A DNA stretch of 41,935 nucleotides, taken from assembly GCF_010093125.1 (NCBI RefSeq), contig NZ_NMZQ01000024.1:1-41935 (forward strand), in the 5' to 3' direction. Shown here one piece after another: positions 1-8,240 of this stretch (position 1 is its first letter; the number at the start of each line of letters is the position of its first letter). Below the pieces are notes generated by a model. That model was not told the origin of the DNA. It made no database searches and was given only the letters and a program-made list of their open reading frames with translations. Both the position numbers and the translations under genes were made by a program. The DNA is from Veillonella sp. R32 (GTDB lineage Bacteria > Bacillota > Negativicutes > Veillonellales > Veillonellaceae).

Positions 1-189
1 TAAAGCATAACGATAGTGGCCATCACCAGTAGGAATTTTAATGAGCATTAACTCTTTAATATCACGAGATACGGTAGCTTGTGTTACTTCAATCCCTTCA
101 TCCGCTAAAGCGGCTGCTAATTCTTCTTGGGTTTCAATAGAGCGGGATTGTACGATTTCTTTAATTTTGTTATATCTGTAGCGTTTCAT
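1..189 (-). CDS. argR: Arginine repressor ArgR, N-terminal part (cut by window edge)
   Basis: The first 63 codons of an ArgR/AhrC-type repressor are present; the rest lies beyond base 1. The visible part is the winged helix-turn-helix DNA-binding domain: after [13 protein letters not shown] come the helices with [20 protein letters not shown] and [12 protein letters not shown], the family's recognition-helix region. In this family the missing C-terminal domain binds arginine and forms the hexamer. The ATG at 189 follows an AGGACGGTGACC ribosome-binding site and starts 3 bases after the mnmM stop, so the gene is the next member of the nadK-mnmM operon. Position after tlyA-nadK is common in Firmicutes. 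Confidence 0.93.
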   Translation of the reverse strand, partial: MKRYRYNKIKEIVQSRSIETQEELAAALADEGIEVTQATVSRDIKELMLIKIPTGDGHYRYAL

Positions 190-192
190 AGG

Positions 193-771
193 TCACCGTC
201 CTTTAATAATATATAAAATGGGAGGCTTATTAATCTGGTTAATAGGCATCCAAGTTGCCACATCATACGCCTGTTGTGGCAAGGTTGTTAACAATGTATG
301 TACTGCTTGCGCTTCCGCTTCACCAGTAGGTGTGCCTGGATACGCTACAATAGTAATCAGACCGCGTGGCGCTAAATGCGTTAAGCCTTGGTTAATGGCC
401 TCAATAGTTGTTGTAGGCTGCGTCATTAACTCATGAGAGCTACCTGGCAAATAGCCTAAATTGAAAATCAGCAAATCAATAGGTGCCGCTAGCCAAGGCG
501 TGTCACTTAGTAGAATTTCATGACGACCTTCTATAAAGTGACAGTTAATATCTTGACGTTGGCACTCTTTAGCCACTCTTTGCTTAGAGGCCTCAATGGC
601 TATAGCTTGCCTATCTAGGCCATATAAAGTAGTTCCTTTTTGGCAATGGTTAGCTAAATACAGCAAATCGTGACCATTTCCTACCGTGGCATCTACAATA
701 GTTTGAGCCTTAGTTAATTGATTAAGCCATAAGGTTCGTTGAAATTGTACAGCATGATTCAAATTAATCAT
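193..771 (-). CDS. mnmM: tRNA (mnm5s2U34) methyltransferase MnmM (YtqB-like SAM methyltransferase)
   Basis: 192-residue class I SAM-dependent methyltransferase of the family formerly called 'putative rRNA methylase' (YtqB). Motif I is VDATVGNGHDLLYLA (about residues 26-40), and FNLGYLPGSSHE (about 103-114) is the family's catalytic-region signature. B. subtilis YtqB was reassigned as MnmM, which methylates nm5s2U34 of tRNA to mnm5s2U34; I apply that role by homology. The gene's ATG overlaps the nadK stop as ATGA, indicating translational coupling. Length matches the family. Confidence 0.85.
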   Translation of the reverse strand: MINLNHAVQFQRTLWLNQLTKAQTIVDATVGNGHDLLYLANHCQKGTTLYGLDRQAIAIEASKQRVAKECQRQDINCHFIEGRHEILLSDTPWLAAPIDLLIFNLGYLPGSSHELMTQPTTTIEAINQGLTHLAPRGLITIVAYPGTPTGEAEAQAVHTLLTTLPQQAYDVATWMPINQINKPPILYIIKGR

Positions 772-1649
772 AGAAGTTCATCTCGGCGGGCTGACAATTT
801 ACGGAATAAAGTGGCAAAGAATTTTTGCTCATAGAAGCGGACGTAGCGACTATATAAAGCACTGGCTTCTATATGTAAGGTATCCTCACTGGTAAACTCA
901 TAATCAAAAGTGCCATCAATACAAATGTGTAGTTTTTCCTGCCGCTTTGGCATGGTTAAATCGATGCGAGCACTTTCTTTTAATACTAAGGACACACTTT
1001 GCAATAAATGGGGTGCAATTGGTGTGACAATAATAGAGTGATTATCTGGCGCCATAATAGGGCCACCAGCGGATAAATTATACCCCGTAGAACCAGTGGA
1101 ACAAGCCACAATTAACCCATCAGCGGGATACATTTGTGTGTAGCCTTCGTTGATGGCTAAATTAATACGCGCCATACGCCCTGGCTTTTCATGGGTAATA
1201 ACAACTTCATTAATGATAGGGGTTAATTTTTTCGCTCCTTCAGCAGTGCGAATTTCAGCAGCTAAATGAATCCGATTTTCTACGCGATAATCACCATTAG
1301 CAATCTTTGTAATTCGATCTTCCATATCGGCTAATTCGATTTGATTCAAAAAGCCTAGCTCCCCTAAATTAATACCACAAATAGGAACATCGTGCATATA
1401 AATCTGACGGGCTAAATGAATAAGCGTACCATCGCCACCAAAACTAAAGGCAATATCTAAGTGCTTAAAAATTTCTGGTCGTGGTAATACATGTTCCGCA
1501 GGGATGTCAAGAATATGTGGTAAGTCAAATTCTTTAAGATCTTCAGGAAGCCAAACTTCTATGCCACAATTTTCGCAAATACGCTTTGCCTCTTGGAGAA
1601 CGGGTATTATATTTTCTTTGCCCATATTAGGGATAAAACCAACACGCAT
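768..1649 (-). CDS. nadK: NAD kinase
   Basis: 293-residue ATP-NAD kinase that phosphorylates NAD to NADP in the cytoplasm. The nucleotide-binding GGDGT motif is at residues 71-75 (FSFGGDGTLIHLAR). It is followed by NLGELGFLNQIE, the NEVVITHEKPGRMARI strand and the conserved glycine-rich stretch CSTGSTGYNLSAGGPI. All core motifs are intact and the length is typical. It starts 8 bases after tlyA behind an AGGTGATG site and overlaps mnmM by 4 bases. Confidence 0.96.
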   Translation of the reverse strand: MRVGFIPNMGKENIIPVLQEAKRICENCGIEVWLPEDLKEFDLPHILDIPAEHVLPRPEIFKHLDIAFSFGGDGTLIHLARQIYMHDVPICGINLGELGFLNQIELADMEDRITKIANGDYRVENRIHLAAEIRTAEGAKKLTPIINEVVITHEKPGRMARINLAINEGYTQMYPADGLIVACSTGSTGYNLSAGGPIMAPDNHSIIVTPIAPHLLQSVSLVLKESARIDLTMPKRQEKLHICIDGTFDYEFTSEDTLHIEASALYSRYVRFYEQKFFATLFRKLSARRDELL

Positions 1650-1657
1650 ATCATCAC

Positions 1658-2461
1658 CTACATTTCATGAGCGGCTGCCACTACTGATTGAACTAACTCA
1701 TTTGTAATGGGCAAAGCCCCTTCCGCTGTTTCCTTAAAAAATCCTAAAAATTCAATATTACCTTCAGTCCCTTTAATGGGTGAATACGTGACACCATGTG
1801 GATATAAACCACAACTTTCAGCTACTTGTAAAATACGGAGCAATACTTCTTCATGAGTACTAGCTTCTCGCACAATACCACCTTTGCCCACTTTTTCACG
1901 ACCCGCTTCAAATTGAGGTTTAATTAAGGCCACTAAGGAGCCACTGTCTTTTAATAAGGTAACGGCTACCGGTAATACCTTATCAAGGGAAATGAAGGCT
2001 ACATCAATGGAAATAAAATCCACTAATTCCCCCAATTGTTCCGCTGTTACGGTACGGATATTTTGTTTTTCCATATTAATAACACGTGGATCTTGTCGTA
2101 AAGACCAAGCGAGTTGGTTATAGCCCACATCGATAGCAAATACTTTAGCCGCCCCATTTTGTAAGGCACAATCCGTAAAACCGCCAGTAGAGGCGCCAAT
2201 ATCCACCATGACAGCATCCGTTAAATCAATGGGATAGAGCTGTAAGGCTTTTTCTAACTTTAGACCACCACGACTTACATAGGGCAAGGTATTCCCTTTG
2301 ACCGATAAATCAGCATCAACAGGAATTTTAGTGCCCGCTTTGTCGACACATACTGTGCCCATGAAAATTTGACCAGCCATAATGGCTGTTTTTGCTTTTT
2401 CACGGCTTTCAAAGAGGCCTCGGTTCACTAGTAATACGTCTAACCGTTCTTTTGTACTCAT
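1658..2461 (-). CDS. tlyA: TlyA-family 16S/23S rRNA 2'-O-methyltransferase (hemolysin A family)
   Basis: 267 residues with an S4 RNA-binding domain at the N-terminus (RLDVLLVNRGLFESREKAKT, about 6-25) and an FtsJ/RrmJ-like methyltransferase domain. The SAM-binding loop is MVDIGASTGGFTDCALQNGA and the following strand is VFAIDVGYNQLAW. The KPQFEAGREKVGKGGIV segment is typical of TlyA. Characterised members 2'-O-methylate rRNA cytidines; the hemolysin name is historical. Its place between ispA and nadK is the usual Firmicutes order. Confidence 0.93.
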   Translation of the reverse strand: MSTKERLDVLLVNRGLFESREKAKTAIMAGQIFMGTVCVDKAGTKIPVDADLSVKGNTLPYVSRGGLKLEKALQLYPIDLTDAVMVDIGASTGGFTDCALQNGAAKVFAIDVGYNQLAWSLRQDPRVINMEKQNIRTVTAEQLGELVDFISIDVAFISLDKVLPVAVTLLKDSGSLVALIKPQFEAGREKVGKGGIVREASTHEEVLLRILQVAESCGLYPHGVTYSPIKGTEGNIEFLGFFKETAEGALPITNELVQSVVAAAHEM

Positions 2462-2476
2462 AAAACTCCCTTGTGA

Positions 2477-2944
2477 TTACAGAAAATTATAATAAATAAT
2501 GGATGCAACCGTATATCCTAAGATAGCACCGCCAAATACTTCAAAGGGCGTATGTCCTAGCAATTCTTTAAGCATTTGCCCTCCTTCAATGTGAACTGGA
2601 ATATTGCGTTTCTTGAAATGTTCCATTAATTGATTGAGAATTTGTGCTTGTCGTCCTGCTTCGCGACGTACACCTGACGCATCATACATGACAATGAGGG
2701 AAAAGGTTAAGCAAATAACGAATAAATCAGAGTTTACACCATGCTCATAGGCTGTGGCTGTAGATAAAGCTACTACTAAAGAGGTATGAGAGCTAGGAAA
2801 GCCACCGGAGCCAATGAGACGTTCCCATTGCAGACGACGTATTTGTAATAAGACGATAACAAATTTAAGAGCTTGCGCCAAGAACCAACCCCAAAAGGCA
2901 CAGAGTGCTATGTAATTACTAAAAATTTCACTAAAAAACTGCAT
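2477..2944 (-). CDS. Divergent PAP2-family membrane protein (YuiD/DUF212)
   Basis: 155-residue, mostly hydrophobic protein of the divergent PAP2 (acid phosphatase/vanadium haloperoxidase-related) family. The core signature GGFPSSHTSLVVALSTA lies at about residues 47-63, followed by the family's VMYDASGVRREAGRQAQILN. The SSH part resembles a PAP2 motif, but the complete set of classical PAP2 catalytic motifs is not present. The substrate is unknown; a lipid or isoprenyl phosphate is possible because the gene directly follows ispA (2-base gap). That link is inference from position only. Confidence 0.82.
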   Translation of the reverse strand: MQFFSEIFSNYIALCAFWGWFLAQALKFVIVLLQIRRLQWERLIGSGGFPSSHTSLVVALSTATAYEHGVNSDLFVICLTFSLIVMYDASGVRREAGRQAQILNQLMEHFKKRNIPVHIEGGQMLKELLGHTPFEVFGGAILGYTVASIIYYNFL

Positions 2945-2946
2945 GA

Positions 2947-3825
2947 TTAATTCGTCCTATGTACTAGATAATCCACTAAGGCTTCTAAAATTCGGGTATC
3001 GCCCTCTATTTCGGCTAAGGCTGCTTTAGCGGCCGCTGCGGTTTCTTCGGCTTTAGCCCGAGCGCCAGCTTCGCCTAATTCAGACACGTATGTAGATTTA
3101 TCTTGCTTTTCATCACTGCCAGGCATTTTGCCTAAGTCTTCCATGGTGCCCGTTACATCTAAAATATCATCGGTAATTTGGAATAATAAACCGAGTTGGT
3201 CGCCATAGGTGCGATAACTAGCTTGCACGTTAGGTGACGCCTTACTAAGAATAAGGCCTATTTCAATAGCGGCCAGGAATAAGGCGCCCGTTTTACCACG
3301 ATGTAATACTTGCAATTCTGATAAAGGAATGTGACGGCCTTCTGATTCTAAATCAAAAGCTTGGCCCCCCACCATACCTTCTGGCCCAGCGGCTTTCGCT
3401 AAGGCTAAGACACATTGCAATTGTTGGCTTGGTGTGGCTACTATATTTTGACACATTAATTGAAAGGCATAGGTTAATAAACCATCGCCCGCTAATATGG
3501 CCATGCCATCACCATATACTTTATGGTTTGTAAGGCTGCCACGACGATAGTCATCATTATCCATAGCAGGCAAATCATCATGCACTAATGAATAGGTGTG
3601 AATTAACTCGATAGCACAGACGATTTCTTTGTATGGTTCCGGTGAAACACCGAGTGATTCCATAACCGCTTTGGTTAAAATGGGACGTATTCGTTTCCCG
3701 CCCATTAATAAGCTGTAGCGCATAGCTTCGTAAAGCTTTGCATATTCTGTATTAGGAGACTCTAAAAGAGTAGCTAAATATGATTCAGTCCAAGCTTTAC
3801 TGGCTTTTAAATATTCTGTTAACAT
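2947..3825 (-). CDS. ispA: Polyprenyl synthetase (farnesyl/geranyl diphosphate synthase)
   Basis: 292-residue short-chain isoprenyl diphosphate synthase that condenses IPP with allylic diphosphates. The first aspartate-rich motif is DDLPAMD (residues 83-89) preceded by HTYSLVHD, and the second is TDDILDVTG near residue 220. GGKRIRP (42-48) binds the diphosphate. Two residues separate the first two aspartates from the last two of the first motif, as in bacterial FPP synthases, so FPP is the likely product. The start follows a TAGGAGGAACT site. The 120-base AT-rich gap behind it contains two TATAAT-like boxes but no convincing -35. Confidence 0.92.
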   Translation of the reverse strand: MLTEYLKASKAWTESYLATLLESPNTEYAKLYEAMRYSLLMGGKRIRPILTKAVMESLGVSPEPYKEIVCAIELIHTYSLVHDDLPAMDNDDYRRGSLTNHKVYGDGMAILAGDGLLTYAFQLMCQNIVATPSQQLQCVLALAKAAGPEGMVGGQAFDLESEGRHIPLSELQVLHRGKTGALFLAAIEIGLILSKASPNVQASYRTYGDQLGLLFQITDDILDVTGTMEDLGKMPGSDEKQDKSTYVSELGEAGARAKAEETAAAAKAALAEIEGDTRILEALVDYLVHRTN

Positions 3826-3945
3826 AGTTCCTCCTACCCTGTGGGTATGTATCAGTAACTACTATTTTATTAATTAATAGCTAGCAATTATAAAAATACT
3901 CTCTATCTAATTATTATACATCATTTAGTCTAATTTATACATAGA

Positions 3946-4164
3946 TTATTTCTGCATTTCATCGCCAATTCGTACTTCTTCAATAATTTGGCGTACTTCC
4001 CCTTCTACACTTTGAAGCATATCGGAACATTCTTTTACTAAGGTAAGGCCTTTTTTATATTGTGTTAGTAAATCATTCACTGATAGTTCGTTAGCATCTA
4101 AGGTGCGTACAATTTCTTCTAAAGCGGCGTATTTCTTTTCGTAATTTTTTAATGTATTAGCCAT
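3946..4164 (-). CDS. xseB: Exodeoxyribonuclease VII small subunit
   Basis: 72-residue helical protein with the family pattern YEKKYAALEEIVRTLDANELSVNDLLTQYKKGLTLVKEC. It binds several copies per XseA to form exonuclease VII, which degrades single-stranded DNA. Its start overlaps the xseA stop by 8 bases, so the two subunits are translationally coupled. Length is typical. Confidence 0.94.
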   Translation of the reverse strand: MANTLKNYEKKYAALEEIVRTLDANELSVNDLLTQYKKGLTLVKECSDMLQSVEGEVRQIIEEVRIGDEMQK

Positions 4165-5362
4165 TGGTATGAATCTCCTTAATCACAGCTTCTAATGTGC
4201 CATCTTGCATGGTTATATCAATAGAATCACCAACTGAAACGTCCCTAGTAGTACGGATAGGGCGTCCTTTATGTTCTACTTTGGTATAGCCCTTTACCAA
4301 TACATGAAGCGGGTTTAATAATTCCAATTGCTTCGCTAAAAGCGCTATATCATTTTGTTTCTGTCCTATACGATTCGTAATGGAAGAAGTTAATTGATGC
4401 TGTAAAGCCGTTAATTTTCCACTTTCTTTATGAATTAAAGTAAGGGCTGGAATCCCCAACTTACGGTTGAAGATAGCTTGTAAATCTTGCTTCTTACTTT
4501 CTAAAGTTTGCTTCATAAATTGGTGTAAATATTGCTCTTTATCTTTTAACTGTTGCCATAGTAAGGCTACAGGATATACGGATAATTCTGCGGCATGACT
4601 GGGCGTAGCACCACGAACGTCGGCAGCAAAATCGCATAAGGTATAATCCGTTTCATGACCTACTGCTGACACAATCGGTGTTTGACAGTGATACACAGCC
4701 TCTACTACGGCACGATCGTTAAAACACCATAAATCTTCCATAGAGCCCCCACCACGGCCTACAATGATAAGCTCCACCGCTTTATCCCTATCGGCCCGCT
4801 CAATGCCTTTAGCAATAATAGGACCCGCTTTATCACCTTGCACGGGCACAGCAAAAAGTTTAAATTGAACCCAGGGATTACGTTGGGCCGCTACATGTAA
4901 AATATCGTGGAGTACGGCACCCGATTCAGACGTTACAAGGCCAATGCAAGTAGGCATGACAGGTAATGGCTGTTTATGAAGATCATCAAAATAGCCCAGT
5001 GCAGTTAATTCTTTTTTTAAAGCTTCGTACTCTAATTGATAGGGACTTTTCTGACCAATTTCCATATCATTACAAATAAGACTTAAACGGCCTGTTTTTT
5101 CGTAGAAATTTATAGTAGCCCGCATGGTAACAAAAAGACCATTTTCTAAGGCATTGACTAAGCCTTTTTTCTGGGCTGTACCAGCCCAAAGAGCTACGTC
5201 AACGGAAGCATCCTCATCTTTTAACGAGAAATAATAATGCCCCGTGCTATGACGTTTTAAATTGGAAATTGTGCCTGCTACATAGCAGTTTTTAAGAATA
5301 TATTCACGCTCTAAGACACGTTTGATTAGACTGTTTAAGCGTGTAACTGAAAAAACATCCAT
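4157..5362 (-). CDS. xseA: Exodeoxyribonuclease VII large subunit
   Basis: 401-residue catalytic subunit of exonuclease VII. The N-terminal OB-fold (about 1-100) includes VAGTISNLKRHSTGHYYFSLKDE, typical of the family. The central catalytic domain has GLVTSESGAVLHDILHV, the conserved GRGGGSMEDLWCFND stretch, and SAVGHETDYTLCDFAADVRGATPSHAAE. A coiled-coil C-terminal region follows. It starts 8 bases after the TsaD-like gene and overlaps xseB. Confidence 0.96.
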   Translation of the reverse strand: MDVFSVTRLNSLIKRVLEREYILKNCYVAGTISNLKRHSTGHYYFSLKDEDASVDVALWAGTAQKKGLVNALENGLFVTMRATINFYEKTGRLSLICNDMEIGQKSPYQLEYEALKKELTALGYFDDLHKQPLPVMPTCIGLVTSESGAVLHDILHVAAQRNPWVQFKLFAVPVQGDKAGPIIAKGIERADRDKAVELIIVGRGGGSMEDLWCFNDRAVVEAVYHCQTPIVSAVGHETDYTLCDFAADVRGATPSHAAELSVYPVALLWQQLKDKEQYLHQFMKQTLESKKQDLQAIFNRKLGIPALTLIHKESGKLTALQHQLTSSITNRIGQKQNDIALLAKQLELLNPLHVLVKGYTKVEHKGRPIRTTRDVSVGDSIDITMQDGTLEAVIKEIHTNG

Positions 5363-5370
5363 AAATTCCT

Positions 5371-6372
5371 CTACTTTCCTAATAAAGCAGCGCCATAGGC
5401 TACGCCCGTGGCATTATCGGAGCTATATTGTGGTGGTGCAAAATCCACAGCAAGCTTGTACTTCTGACCAAAGCTGAGTAGTGCTTGCCGTAAATAGCTA
5501 TTTGCTAATACACCGCCTACGGCAATCAATCGATTAGCTGGGCGCTGTTCCCATTCATAGGTCAGCATTTTAGTCAAAGATTGGCAAATACATAGGAAAA
5601 CGGCTACAGCCATGTTTTGTTGCGTAGTTTCCGTAATAGAAGCTTCACGTTCAAGACGACGCATCGCCTCGCTACAAGGGCCGCCAAAGCTAAGGGCACC
5701 TTGTTTTACGGCGACTGGCAAGGGTTTGAATTGATTATTTTTTACCAATTCTTTTACTTGTTGCTTTAATTCTTTTGGATTAGGACAAAGGCACTTGGCC
5801 AATTGTTCTAGTTTTGGTCCTGCTGGAAAGGTTAATCCTAAGGCTACCCCCACACGATCTACAAATTGTCCGCCTTGTAAATCGATGGATCCATTCACTA
5901 ATTGGGTAGTAAAGAAATGGTCTTCATGAGGTTTACAGTATAATAATTCGGTCGTACCGCCCGATACGTGAAGGCTATAAAACGGCTCAGTAGGTACAGT
6001 TTGTAATACGCGTAAAGCAGCTAAAATATGATTTTCTTGATGGGAAAATTCAAATAGTGGCACTTTATGTATATGACTTAAGGTGCGACCTACCCCATGA
6101 CCTACAAGAAAAGCTGGCATATATGAATTAGCTTCCCGTCTAGGAAACGCACTCACACCAATGCCAGCTAGGGTATAGTCCTGAGGTAATTGCTCAATTA
6201 AACTAGGTAAAGCACGGGTATGTTGAAATACCATTTGCGATTGCTGAAGCCCACGGGCGCCAGGTTTCACATCCAATAATTTACGCGCTTCGCCTACTAA
6301 TTCGCCATCTTCTGTTACGAGTGCACAAGAGGTAGTATAACAACTGGTATCTAACCCTAAATAAACTTTCAT
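5371..6372 (-). CDS. TsaD/Kae1-like paralogue (M22 glycoprotease fold)
   Basis: 333-residue ASKHA-fold protein of the TsaD/Kae1 superfamily. The start MKVYLGLDTSCYTTSCALV matches the family's first phosphate loop. FSHQENHILAAL carries the HxExH metal-binding pattern of TsaD. VGVALGLTFPAGPKLEQLA, QGALSFGGP and GGVLANSYLR are the later family blocks. True TsaD makes threonylcarbamoyl-adenosine in tRNA with TsaB/TsaE. Several blocks here diverge, and this xseA/nusB neighbourhood is not the usual tsaD location, so I call it a paralogue. A second, canonical tsaD elsewhere would confirm that. Confidence 0.75.
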   Translation of the reverse strand: MKVYLGLDTSCYTTSCALVTEDGELVGEARKLLDVKPGARGLQQSQMVFQHTRALPSLIEQLPQDYTLAGIGVSAFPRREANSYMPAFLVGHGVGRTLSHIHKVPLFEFSHQENHILAALRVLQTVPTEPFYSLHVSGGTTELLYCKPHEDHFFTTQLVNGSIDLQGGQFVDRVGVALGLTFPAGPKLEQLAKCLCPNPKELKQQVKELVKNNQFKPLPVAVKQGALSFGGPCSEAMRRLEREASITETTQQNMAVAVFLCICQSLTKMLTYEWEQRPANRLIAVGGVLANSYLRQALLSFGQKYKLAVDFAPPQYSSDNATGVAYGAALLGK

Positions 6373-6379
6373 AGCCCTC

Positions 6380-6817
6380 TTAGGCCTCCGTAGCGCCTAC
6401 GGTTGCTTTATTTTTGGCAATCGTATCAAGAACAGCATTCACAAATTTATAACTCTTTTCCGCACCATAATCTTTAGTTAATTGAATCGCTTCATTAATA
6501 ATAATGCGTGGATCAATGGCTTCATTAGAAATGGTAAGTTCCCAAGTAGCTAAGCGCAGTACATTTCGTTCTACCGCTCCTAATTGAGCGATTTTACGCT
6601 TAGGTGAATGAGCTTGTAACAGCGCATCAATGGTTGTTTTATTAGCTTCTACGCCTTGAATAATAGCTTCGGCATAGGCTATATCCATACCGGCCGTAGT
6701 ATTTACTTCTTCCGCTGTAGGTACAGAAATAATGTCTTCCGCTGTATGAAATTCCTTGGCGTATAAACTTTGGAAAGCATATAAACGTGCTTGGCGACGA
6801 TTACGATTTTGTTTCAT
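6380..6817 (-). CDS. nusB: Transcription antitermination factor NusB
   Basis: 145-residue all-helical NusB, which with NusE (S10) binds boxA RNA and promotes rRNA antitermination. Typical segments are RRQARLYAFQSLYAKEF at the N-terminus, IAQLGAVERNVLRLATWEL, and IIINEAIQLTKDYGAEKSYKFVNAVLD. Its start overlaps the preceding Asp23 gene by 17 bases, so the Asp23-Asp23-nusB trio is one translational unit. Confidence 0.96.
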   Translation of the reverse strand: MKQNRNRRQARLYAFQSLYAKEFHTAEDIISVPTAEEVNTTAGMDIAYAEAIIQGVEANKTTIDALLQAHSPKRKIAQLGAVERNVLRLATWELTISNEAIDPRIIINEAIQLTKDYGAEKSYKFVNAVLDTIAKNKATVGATEA

Positions 6818-7187
6818 TGCTAGTCTCCTCTAGTTGTTGATTAGGATCGATTATATTTTCAAAGTGCACGTCAACGCGTACATTTTCAATGGCTAAAGAG
6901 TCTCTTAAATCCTTGCGAATTTGTTGACGAATTTGTTCAGCCATGGTCATCAAAGGATAGCCGTAAAGGACATTAATATAAATATTAACCTCTAGACCTT
7001 CTTTGCGGTGTTTTACATTAATACCAGGTAAGCGTTTTTGACCAAAATTACGAGCAATACCATCGACCATGCCATAGTAAAAATTACTATTTAGTGAATG
7101 ATAGCCTGGAATTACGGTTAACGCATGATTGGCAATTTGTAAAATAACCTCGTCGGATATGTCCGCAGGCTTATTCTTAGTATCCAC
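6801..7187 (-). CDS. Asp23/Gls24 family envelope stress protein (second copy)
   Basis: 128-residue member of the Asp23/Gls24 (DUF322, YqhY/YloU) family. Visible features are ISDEVILQIANHALTVIPG, the central HRKEGLEVNIYINVLYGYPLMTMAEQIRQQIRKDL and FENIIDPNQ. Family members are small cytoplasmic or membrane-associated proteins linked to cell-envelope homeostasis and lipid synthesis; the biochemical activity is unknown. It abuts the first copy at 7187 (one-base overlap) and overlaps nusB. Confidence 0.88.
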   Translation of the reverse strand: MDTKNKPADISDEVILQIANHALTVIPGYHSLNSNFYYGMVDGIARNFGQKRLPGINVKHRKEGLEVNIYINVLYGYPLMTMAEQIRQQIRKDLRDSLAIENVRVDVHFENIIDPNQQLEETSNETKS

Positions 7188-7582
7188 TATGTATCGCTCC
7201 TTTCCTCATTAGTTGTAGCATTTAACGTGCTATCAAACGCAATATCTTGAATAAAAATATTAACACCCTCTACGGTGGTTCCCGTCAAGGTTTCAATACC
7301 TGTTTTAACATGCTCTTGGACGCGTAAAGCCACGTCGGGAATACGGTAGCCATAACGTGCTACTAAGTATAAATCTAGGGTAATAGATGTATCCGATACA
7401 TGTTGTAGCTTAACCCCTTCCCACTGGCTTTTCATACCAATAAAATTGGCAAAATCATCACCAGCAGTCGTACTCATGGAGGCAACCCCTTTAATCTCCA
7501 ACGCTTTTAATAAAGCAATAGTGCCATATACAGTATCGCTAATTTTGGTTATTCCTTCAAAGAATGTAGTCTCTTCACTCAT
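7187..7582 (-). CDS. Asp23/Gls24 family envelope stress protein (first copy)
   Basis: 131 residues from the ATG at 7582, with the Asp23 pattern ITKISDTVYGTIALLKALEIKGVASM and VKLQHVSDTSITLDLYLVARYGYRIPDVALRVQEHVKTGIE. An in-frame ATG nine codons upstream (7609) lacks a ribosome-binding site and lies in the terminator stem of efp. The ATG at 7582 has AGAAAGGCTGG upstream, so I chose it. Two adjacent, divergent Asp23 paralogues ahead of nusB are seen in other Firmicutes as YqhY plus a partner. Confidence 0.86.
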   Translation of the reverse strand: MSEETTFFEGITKISDTVYGTIALLKALEIKGVASMSTTAGDDFANFIGMKSQWEGVKLQHVSDTSITLDLYLVARYGYRIPDVALRVQEHVKTGIETLTGTTVEGVNIFIQDIAFDSTLNATTNEERSDT

Positions 7583-7609
7583 AGTACGCCAGCCTTTCTG
7601 CCATAGCAT

Positions 7610-7654
7610 AAAAGCATTTGCCTCTCACCACATGCGTAAAAGACAAATGCTTTT
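7610..7654 (-). terminator. Stem-loop after efp
   Basis: An 11-bp inverted repeat, AAAAGCATTTG paired with CAAATGCTTTT, separated by about 23 bases, lies 15 bases past the efp stop. Read on the minus strand the stem ends in TTTTATG, a short T-run, consistent with an intrinsic terminator closing the efp transcript. The long loop and weak T-tract lower confidence. I found no strong promoter after it, so some read-through into the Asp23-nusB genes is possible. Confidence 0.6.
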
Positions 7655-7668
7655 TAATTTAAATGAAA

Positions 7669-8226
7669 TTACGCACGTTCAATGTACTGACCAGTGCGAG
7701 TATCGACACGAAGTACATCGTCTACTTCGATGAACAACGGTACTTTAACTACATAGCCAGTTTCAAGCGTAGCTGGTTTAGTACCACCAGTGGCAGTATC
7801 GCCACGGATACCAGGATCAGTTTCAACTACACGAAGTTCTACGGCTACTGGTAAATCAATACCAATTACGATACCTTGGAAGAACATGATGCTTACTTCC
7901 ATGTTTTCAAGTAAGAAGTTTTTAGCATCCCCTAATTGTTCAAGATTTAATTCTACTTGATCATAGGTTTCGTTATCCATGAATGTATAAGCCCCATCCG
8001 CTTCGTATAAGTATTGCATACGACGACGATCTACGTGAGCTTTAGGTACTTTTTCACCAGCATTGAAAGTACGTTCAACTACAGCGCCGGTTTGCAAATT
8101 CTTTAATTTACAACGAACGAAAGCAGCCCCTTTCCCTGGTTTTACGTGTTGGAAGTCAACTACTTGCCACACGTTGCCATCGAGCTCAACTGTTACGCCC
8201 GGACGAAAATCATTACTAGAAATCAT
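7669..8226 (-). CDS. efp: Translation elongation factor P
   Basis: 185-residue EF-P that relieves ribosome stalling at polyproline stretches. The N-terminal KOW-like domain carries [16 protein letters not shown]. Lys32 in this loop corresponds to the modified Lys34 of E. coli EF-P, though the modifying enzyme is not in this window. The C-terminal OB domains end with [20 protein letters not shown] and the family signature [20 protein letters not shown]. Length is standard. It follows the M24 peptidase by 14 bases. Confidence 0.98.
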   Translation of the reverse strand: MISSNDFRPGVTVELDGNVWQVVDFQHVKPGKGAAFVRCKLKNLQTGAVVERTFNAGEKVPKAHVDRRRMQYLYEADGAYTFMDNETYDQVELNLEQLGDAKNFLLENMEVSIMFFQGIVIGIDLPVAVELRVVETDPGIRGDTATGGTKPATLETGYVVKVPLFIEVDDVLRVDTRTGQYIERA

Positions 8227-8240
8227 TTAAATCCCTCCGT

